Part shown: in pieces, positions 9,036-14,730 of the stretch
How positions within the stretch are numbered: position 1 is the stretch's first letter
Layout of the letters: each line of letters opens with the position of its first letter
The notes under the pieces: model-generated
Seen by the model: the letters and a program-made list of their open reading frames with translations, nothing else
What the model was told of the DNA's origin: nothing
Database searches by the model: none
Translations under genes and position numbers: made by a program
Source of the DNA: Podila epigama
Lineage: Eukaryota > Mortierellomycota > Mortierellomycetes > Mortierellales > Mortierellaceae
Length of the DNA: 14,730 bases
Reading direction: 5' to 3'
NCBI GenBank assembly: GCA_015679605.1
Contig: JAAAVE010000558.1
Location: forward strand, 1-14,730

Positions 9036-9168
9036 GCTCTTCTTTCTTTGTTACCCAAAACCAGGCAACCAGGAAAAAAATTAAAAAGAATAAAAAAATC
9101 AGCATTGCATTAGTTTGTCACACAGAATAAACTACACCACAGCCACCTTCCACTCTCTCACTCAGACA

Positions 9169-9203
9169 CACTCTCTCTCTATCTCTCTCTTTCTCTTTCT
9201 CTC
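9169..9203 (+). promoter_or_regulatory. CT-repeat tract just before amine oxidase start
   Basis: A (TC)n/TTTC tract runs to within four bases of the ATG at 9207. The position matches the pyrimidine stretch upstream of the transporter gene and suggests a shared style of leader or start-site element. Confidence 0.6.
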
Positions 9204-9206
9204 AAC

Positions 9207-12200
9207 ATGACTCTTGCAAAGAAGAATGTCATTATCATTGGCGCCGGTATCTCTGGTCTCGCAGCAGGTAACAGTGACATCAGGCATTTCTATGAAAAAC
9301 TCACCATGCGGTACACATTTATGACATGTGGTGAATGTGGAAAATGATATCTGACTCATCCTTGATACAAATACAAATATATGTCCGCATCAGCCCAGGA
9401 CCTTGCCAAGGATGCTTCCGTCAAGGTGACAATTTTGGAAGCGAGAAATCGCCTCGGTGGAAGAATTGACACCCGCCGCAATCTCCCCTTCCCTCGCTGT
9501 TCCCCAGGAGACAAGGGTCACGTTGCTCTGACCTATCCACGTCAGGCGCATTCTGCAGGAGGCAACAGAATCAACAGAATCAACAACAGCAGCAATACCA
9601 ATAGCATCCCTATTGACTTTGGCGCCTCCTGGATTCATGGCGTTGACCAAACTAATCCAATCATGCCCTTGGCTGAGGCTGCGCATGTCCGCCTCGTCCC
9701 CACCAACCACGATGTTGTTTACAATGAACCTCGTCAGCCAGCTCTGGACGAGGACAAGAGCAATCACTACTGGGCCGTCCTTTGGGACATCTTTGCGCAA
9801 GCCAAGGACTTTGCCCGCCACAACAAGACTCGTATCTCTGTCCATACTTCATTCAAGACGTGGTTTGATCAATTCTTGGCTTCCCGCCAGAGTGAGCATG
9901 CCCATCTGCCCAACTATATGTCCGAGGACGACCTCCGAGTGATGCCACTGCTTGCCTTGTTCTGGGCTGATGAGAACGCTATCGAACTCGAGAAGGTCTC
10001 GCTCAAGTACATGGACGCTGAACTGATGTTCCCTGGTGACCACAGCATTGTTGCCGATGGCTATGACCGCCTCTTGGATGTGATGGTCAAAGACATTGCC
10101 AATGTCCCCATCTATCTGGAACATGTTGTGCACAAGATTGAATACCATGGTGAGTGTTCGCCTCGTTTCGATGGCCTTTGTCTACTCTTGGTCTATCATT
10201 ATCTTTTTCTATAATGACCTGGTAACAATACCTCAAACGTTGGATGAGAAAAAAGATTGCTTTTTTTCATAGCTGATTGTGGCCTTTTCCACTTTTTTTC
10301 TTCTCTCTTTTGCCGATTTCCATTTCATAGCTGAATGTTTGCAACAACTGACGGATGAGGAGCGTACGAGTGTCAAAAAATGAAAAAGGGAAGGAGGGGG
10401 ACGGGGGTAGGGCAAGAGTGAGCGAGAGTGAGAGTGAGTGAGCGTGAGTGATAATGCGAGTGAGTTGTTTAGCAAACCACACCACACACAGCACCAACCG
10501 TTCTTTTCTTTTTCTTCTTTCTTGTCTCTCTTTATTATTCTTTTCTTCATTTCTTTTTTCCCTCTCTCTATCTCTATTTTATTTCGACTTTTTATATGTA
10601 CTTGATATCTTTCGGGACCTTCGGTATCGTCCGCATTACCTCTATCCTTCCGTGTTCTCCGTGCGGTTTCTCGGAATCTATCTTGCCCACTCGTTCATTA
10701 TAGCCTCGGGTGTCACTGTCTCGACCAACAAAGGCGACTTTAAAGCCGATGTTGTCCTTGTCACATTGCCCCTCGGCGTTCTCAAGGCCAACATTGTCAC
10801 TTTCTCGCCCCCTCTTCCTGCCAAGAAGCAACAAGTCATCCAAAGACTCGGATTCGGTACAATGGTCAAGATTGTACTCCACTTTCCAACCTGCTTCTGG
10901 CCAAAGGATCGCCACTTCATCAACTTTTTACCTGCCTCCAAAAGTGGTCAACATGTCAATTCAGAGCTGACGCGCCATTTGAACAAGAAACAACTCGATG
11001 CCTTGACGCTCTACATGGACGACTTGGCCAACTATACCTCGATGATGCCCATTCATGGAGCACCCATCTTGATCGGCTATGCCACCAATGCCGGTGCCGC
11101 CGCTTTTGAAAAGTTGACGGAGGAGGAAGCGATGCAAGTCTTGTTCTGTCAGCTCTCCCACTACTTTCCACTGCTGGCCCTGAATCCCGATAGATACCTC
11201 CCCACTCACTTTTTTATGACACGTTGGTGTGCCGACCCTTTTGCTCGTGGTTCCTACACCAGTATTCCCGTGGGCAGTCATCAATCCGATTTAGCCGAGT
11301 TTGAGATCCCTGTCGCAGCGCGAGCTGTCAAGGTTGAACTCAAGAGTCCTACCCATGAAGATGAGCATATTGAGGATCTCTGTCGCAATGTCGAAAATCT
11401 TGATGTGAAGACTGCACCTATCACGAACCTGTTTCACCGCCACCAACACCAGCAGCAACATCAGCACCACCAACAGCAGCAAGGCAAGACCCACAAGTGG
11501 GCGTGGACACACAACCTTTGGGAGCAGATTGCAAGCAGGGATGAGCGTACCTTGGTTGAATTGAACAATGCAATGTACTCTCGCGACCTGAGTAAAGATA
11601 ATAATCATGGTACCCTGATAATACCTGGGGCCCTGCTCCCCGAGCAGCGGTTCGCTCAGGAGCATTCACAGGGTTATATTCGCCGCCATCAACACCACCA
11701 ACTCATCAGCCGCGGTCAGCATGAACTGCAGCTCCAACTGCAGCAGCTTCCGAGGAGCCAGGTAGGACTCATCAAACATTTACAAATCCCAGCGTCTATC
11801 ACAGTCAAGGGTCTCCAGAACAGCAATGGATTTTTCCTCAACTTGATCAGTGGCGTTGTCACATTAGAAAAGAAGCCTGCCAAGAAAGATGTCCTTGTTT
11901 GTATCAATGGCAAGAACATTGTCAAATCGGAGCCTCTGCCTCTGTTGCGTCAGCAAACCAGTCATCAACAAAGACAGCAGCTTCAACAGCAATTGCGTTC
12001 CAGTGGCCATACCATTGCATCTCTTCGGTCTGGTTCACTTGACCCCGCCACCACCACCACCAATAACAACATGACCTTGCGTGCCCAGGATGAACACCTC
12101 GAAAACAAACTGTACAAAGGCGAGAACGACGAACACACCAATCATCATCTCGGTACGGTCATCGAGATGGTAGCCTACGACGATATTGTGCAAGGTCGCG

Positions 12201-12313
12201 TTTTCTTTGCAGGAGAACACACGACTCCTTCATCCTTTGCCAGTGTGCACGGCGCATTGATGACAGGCCGCCGCGAGGCCGCCAAAATCATGGCTCAAAC
12301 CTTCCGCACCTGA
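9207..12313 (+). CDS. FAD-dependent amine oxidase, polyamine-oxidase type
   Basis: Exons 9207-9267, 9394-10149 and 10704-12313 give 808 residues. The enzyme should oxidise a polyamine C-N bond using FAD and release hydrogen peroxide. Visible motifs: Rossmann GAGISGLAAA crossing the first junction, then Glu36 and RLGGRI (residues 40-45); GASWIHGV with His102; DHSIVADGY; VVLVTLPLGVLK; Lys328 in GTMVKIVLHF, the position of the catalytic flavin-site lysine of this family (Lys661 in human LSD1); TRWCADPFARGSYTSIPVGS (residues 445-464); and the C-terminal FAD motif FAGEH (774-778) with SVHGALMTGRREA. The WIHG form resembles peroxisomal PAO-type enzymes, yet the C terminus (TFRT) is not a PTS1 signal. 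Two insertions break the normal roughly 500-residue layout: about 50 residues at 47-94 and about 295 Gln/His-rich residues at 466-760. The start context CAACATGAC is good. The exact substrate cannot be told from sequence. Confidence 0.92.
10150..10703 (+). other. Amine oxidase intron 2, unusually long
   Basis: This 554-base intron, with donor GTGAGT and acceptor TTATAG, is the longest in the window. It splits VHKIEYH from ASGVTVSTNKG, a continuous strand in family members, so no extra exon is needed. It holds a GAGTGA/GAGCGA-rich purine block at about 10416-10452 and pyrimidine-rich stretches near 10280 and 10500-10590. The open frame running into exon 3 from 10448 is partly intron. Confidence 0.8.
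11441..11482 (+). repeat. CAC/CAG coding tract (His/Gln-rich)
   Basis: Alternating CAC, CAG and CAA codons encode a His/Gln run in the large insertion of the amine oxidase. Further Gln-rich blocks follow near 11725-11750 and 11960-11995. Confidence 0.8.
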
Positions 12314-12876
12314 GATGAGGTCTCGGGCACATGCCAGCAGCAGAAGCAGAGAGGGTCGAGTTGGGGAGGTGGGAGAGGTGTCGACGGTGGAGACGAGTCC
12401 GGAGCTGAATGTGGTGTAGAGTGTGGTGTCGACTGTGTGGTGGAGAGTAAGGTCGAACGTGTAGTCGAGAATATGTTCATGTTCGCGGTTGAGGACAAAA
12501 GACAATAAGGAAAACGAAGGACAGCTGGACTAAAAACTTGAGGTAAAAGGGCTCCAAAAAATAAGAGGACACAAAAAGCATGTCATGTCACTCTTCATCC
12601 ACCCCAAAATGCTCTTATCAAACTGCCTTCTTCCAGAACAACCCCTTCATGCACAAGTATTTCGTGTTATCCTTTCAATTCGTCAAAAATACTCCCGCGT
12701 GTCCATGGCCATAAAGCAAAAAACCACTCCCTCTCTTTTCATTTTGATATCCTTTGGTTGATAAAATAAACATATATCGAAATATCGAATGAAAACAACA
12801 ACATTACCGTCACGTTGCGAGAGATTGAGCGAGCGAGAGAGAGAGAATGGATAAACACATTCAGTGAACATTATTA
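12314..12876. other. Convergent 3' intergenic region
   Basis: It lies between the stop codons of the amine oxidase and WD40 genes, 563 bases, with no convincing gene. The first part (12340-12480) is G/T-rich with several GTCGA words and a near-perfect 12-base tandem near 12411-12434 (TGTGGTGTAGAG, then TGTGGTGTCGAC). The minus-strand open frames there mainly translate this repeat as Ser-Thr. The rest is AT-rich 3' flank. Confidence 0.55.
12765..12770 (+). terminator. Possible AATAAA poly(A) signal of the amine oxidase gene
   Basis: An AATAAA lies on the plus strand within an A/T-rich stretch. It is about 450 bases after the stop codon, which would make a long 3' UTR, so an earlier variant signal may be used instead. 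Confidence 0.3.
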
Positions 12877-14601
12877 TTAGTCTACAGTTCGATCTACGAG
12901 TGAAAGCCTCTCCATTGCGAGACCATCCTCCTTTAGTCCCACTCTATCATCGACTTTGCGCGGCCGTGCTCGTATGCCTTTCATAGCCCTCATCTCCTTC
13001 CTGAGCTGTCGCTCCTTCCGTTTGACCCGAACCCGCTCCAGAAACCGTCGTCGCAAGATCTGGAAATCGTTGTCGTCCAACTTCCATCCAATCCAGACTT
13101 TACCAGTGATCCGTGCCTCATGCAGGTCCCTGAACGCTGTCGAATCCACCTGCTGCATAATGATATTGTTATTGAATCGACTATCAAGATCCATGGAGTC
13201 CTCATCATCGTCATCGTCATCGTCATCGTCGCTGTCCGTGTCCTCTCCATCTTCTTCATCCTCTTCCCGGACGCTGGCGGCTTCTGCTTCCTGTTCACCA
13301 TAAATGTCGGCCATGCCTCCTCGGTTCCCAACTTCAACTACTCTATCTTGCTTGTAGCGCGCTCTCCTCGTCCCATACAGCTGGTCCAGTTCCCGCTCAT
13401 CATCATACTCTTCCTCATCCTCTTCCACGCCGCCTCGCCCCCAACCACCGTGAGCATAATCCTCATCCTCGTCATATTCTTCATCATAACGAAGATCGCT
13501 GCTATCAACAATAATCGTTGAACCCGATTCAACGCCATGCTCATGGTATCCTTCTCGACGCGTCCCACTGAAATCCCAGGCATAGACACCCTCACGCCCT
13601 TCTCCAGACCGCTCACAGAGCGTCACAACAAGTGTCGAATTGTCAGGGGTCACCTCCATATCAAGAAGTGTCAGTGGAGCGGAAATATGACTTGCAGAAG
13701 AACCGGTCGATGAGCGAACAGATGAATACACACGACTCTGACTTCCTCGCTCTATTGACGGCGCCTGTGGCAGCTGTCCAGGTCCTGGGGCTCCCAAAGG
13801 AGTTCCATGTTGATTGCGATCATGGAAATGGTGAGACTGGTCATTTGACGGCAAGTGTTGTGCCGTGGGGGCCTCAGACAAATGATTCGGCACAGTGGAC
13901 CTACAAGCTACACTACTTGGCTCGGATCTCACGTCTGGGGAGAATCTGCTTGTTCGATTGAATCGGCCCCTTTCAGCTCGACGTTTACTGCCTTTAACTG
14001 CCGAACTTGACAGATGAGTGGCGGTATTGAACGACTGTTGATGTTGTTGCGCAGGTTGTGTGGGTAGTCTCGGAATAAGAGAATACAAGCGTTGTCCTGT
14101 TCGCAAGTCCCATACATCCACACAGCAGGTCTTCGAATGGTCCGTCTCCAGACCGGCGTCACCTTGCTGTCCCTGACGCATTTGATCTGTATCCTGCCAT
14201 CCTTCTTGTTCATGTTCATCATGTAGACGAGTGTGGGCTTCATTCCTATCTCCTATACCAGCCGGTCTTGTAATACCTAGTGGCTCACGTCCGTTCAATG
14301 CAATCCGTCCACCGGTCAGTAGAAAGAAATCGGTCATGCACATCTTGGAGTGCTGGTACAGCCCTGGAATCTCATAAACTAGACTTCCCGTCGCAAGAGA
14401 GAAAACAAGCGTCGAACCCGAAATCTCAGTTGAACACGTGACCAGAGAGTCGCCAACACAGATATGGTCGATCCCAGAGACCCAATCCTCAGCCCCAGGG
14501 GGTACTGTAGAGGCGAGATAGGATCCAGTATGAATCGTTCCATGTGCTGCTGATGTCGTCCCTGGCGCTGGATGTATATCCCAAACGCAGAGCGTCGAGT
14601 C
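12877..14601 (-). CDS. WD40-repeat protein, last exon (5' part beyond window)
   Basis: The minus-strand exon begins after a CTCTTAG acceptor at 14602 and stays open for 574 residues to a TAA at 12877-12879. It is the C-terminal part of a larger protein. WD40 blades are visible: DSTLCVWDI right at the exon start, STLVFSLATGSLVYEI near 14400, VDVWDLRTGQRLYSL near 14080-14130, and GVYAWDFSG near 13570. The first blade starts mid-repeat, so the propeller and any N-terminal domain (an F-box is common in fungal proteins of this shape) lie off the right edge. Between blades is a Ser/Gln/His-rich insert of roughly 130 residues. The C-terminal part has two acidic blocks, one with a nine-Asp run, then a basic Arg/Lys-rich helix (about 12950-13070). 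WD40 propellers are protein-binding scaffolds; the partner is unknown. Confidence 0.8.
   Translation of the reverse strand, partial: DSTLCVWDIHPAPGTTSAAHGTIHTGSYLASTVPPGAEDWVSGIDHICVGDSLVTCSTEISGSTLVFSLATGSLVYEIPGLYQHSKMCMTDFFLLTGGRIALNGREPLGITRPAGIGDRNEAHTRLHDEHEQEGWQDTDQMRQGQQGDAGLETDHSKTCCVDVWDLRTGQRLYSLIPRLPTQPAQQHQQSFNTATHLSSSAVKGSKRRAERGRFNRTSRFSPDVRSEPSSVACRSTVPNHLSEAPTAQHLPSNDQSHHFHDRNQHGTPLGAPGPGQLPQAPSIERGSQSRVYSSVRSSTGSSASHISAPLTLLDMEVTPDNSTLVVTLCERSGEGREGVYAWDFSGTRREGYHEHGVESGSTIIVDSSDLRYDEEYDEDEDYAHGGWGRGGVEEDEEEYDDERELDQLYGTRRARYKQDRVVEVGNRGGMADIYGEQEAEAASVREEDEEDGEDTDSDDDDDDDDDEDSMDLDSRFNNNIIMQQVDSTAFRDLHEARITGKVWIGWKLDDNDFQILRRRFLERVRVKRKERQLRKEMRAMKGIRARPRKVDDRVGLKEDGLAMERLSLVDRTVD
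13202..13237 (-). repeat. TCATCG trinucleotide-type repeat encoding poly-Asp
   Basis: On the plus strand TCATCG units repeat about five to six times; on the coding strand they are alternating GAT/GAC codons giving a nine-Asp run in the WD40 protein. Confidence 0.85.
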
Positions 14602-14730
14602 CTAAGAGAACACAAAAGTAATGAAAACATACATTGTATATTGCGTGAGCACGTATCCTTCCTTCTTTTCTTAGTACTTTCATGCTTGAACATCCTCTGA
14701 ACATTTTTTTTTTTTTTTTTTTTAAAAAAA
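14602..14730 (-). other. Intron or upstream part of the WD40 gene at right edge
   Basis: It lies upstream of the 3' splice site at 14602 on the minus strand. A GTATGT donor-like site at 14632 would leave a 31-base intron, which is implausibly short, so the true donor probably lies further up or off the window. The end is a T20 run followed by A7 (14704-14730). Confidence 0.4.
14704..14730. repeat. T20-A7 homopolymer at right edge
   Basis: Twenty T followed by seven A closes the window, mirroring the A21 at the left edge. Both look like positions where an assembly stops or becomes unreliable. Confidence 0.9.

Larger units (their letters stand above)
7873..9206. promoter_or_regulatory. Divergent intergenic region, 1.3 kb
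   Basis: It separates the start codons of the COPI_assoc-like gene (leftward) and the amine oxidase gene (rightward) and should hold both promoters. I see no convincing gene: open frames of 70-116 codons here lack recognisable domains and one mostly translates low-complexity pyrimidine sequence. Notable elements are CCAAT boxes at 8515, 8572 and 8776, a CACGTG E-box near 8840, an inverted repeat CCTCA/TGAGG near 8589-8603, and a CAA-rich tract near 9005-9035. Confidence 0.5.

Noticed and set aside
10448-10703. Open frame extending the amine oxidase exon 3 leftward
   Set aside because: Family motif continuity (KIEYH joined to ASGVTV) and a GTGAGT donor with TATAG acceptor show that this stretch is intron.
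12230-12505. Minus-strand open frames with Ser-Thr repeats
   Set aside because: They overlap the conserved end of the amine oxidase and otherwise translate a G/T-rich repeat.
13120-13521. 133-codon plus-strand open frame rich in Ile/Val
   Set aside because: It is the antisense shadow of the Asp/Glu codons (GAT/GAC read as ATC/GTC) of the WD40 protein.
1-14730. CRISPR array, transposon, tRNA/rRNA or viral insertion
   Set aside because: No spaced direct repeats, terminal inverted repeats with a transposase, cloverleaf-forming segment or viral domain was seen on either strand.

Overview
The window reads as nuclear DNA of a filamentous fungus. It holds five intron-containing protein genes on both strands, with short introns (about 100-550 bases), CATC/TTCG/TG microsatellites, and long pyrimidine tracts before two start codons. 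Protein style and family mix (a fungal UspA-domain protein, a monocarboxylate-type MFS carrier, a COPI_assoc/Tvp15-like membrane protein, a flavin polyamine oxidase, a WD40 protein) suggest an early-diverging fungus such as Mortierellomycota. That placement is inference from recall, not from a search.

Layout. 321-2406 (+): four-exon gene for a 484-residue protein with one universal-stress-protein domain between low-complexity arms. 2992-5022 (+): three-exon MFS/monocarboxylate-type transporter, 547 residues, with a long acidic Glu-Pro central loop. 5226-7872 (-): four-exon gene, convergent with the transporter, for a four-helix membrane protein with a GRG motif and a very long disordered tail (761 residues). 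7873-9206: 1.3 kb divergent intergenic region with CCAAT and TATA-like sites but no convincing gene. 9207-12313 (+): three-exon FAD amine oxidase, 808 residues, with two insertions relative to normal polyamine oxidases. 12877-14601 (-): last exon of a WD40-repeat gene that runs off the right edge.

The exon models were assembled by hand from splice signals, reading phase and continuity of conserved motifs. Two small 5' exons of the COPI_assoc-like gene and the second USP exon are too short to stand out as open frames. Two of the ten complete introns use a GC donor with the same CTG/GCAAGT junction; in one the reading frame forces that choice.

I see no operon, mobile element, CRISPR array, RNA gene or integrated virus, and no evidence that the five genes form one pathway. 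The real points of interest are architectural: large low-complexity insertions or tails on ordinary enzyme and membrane domains, a high density of simple repeats inside coding exons, and the GC-AG introns.
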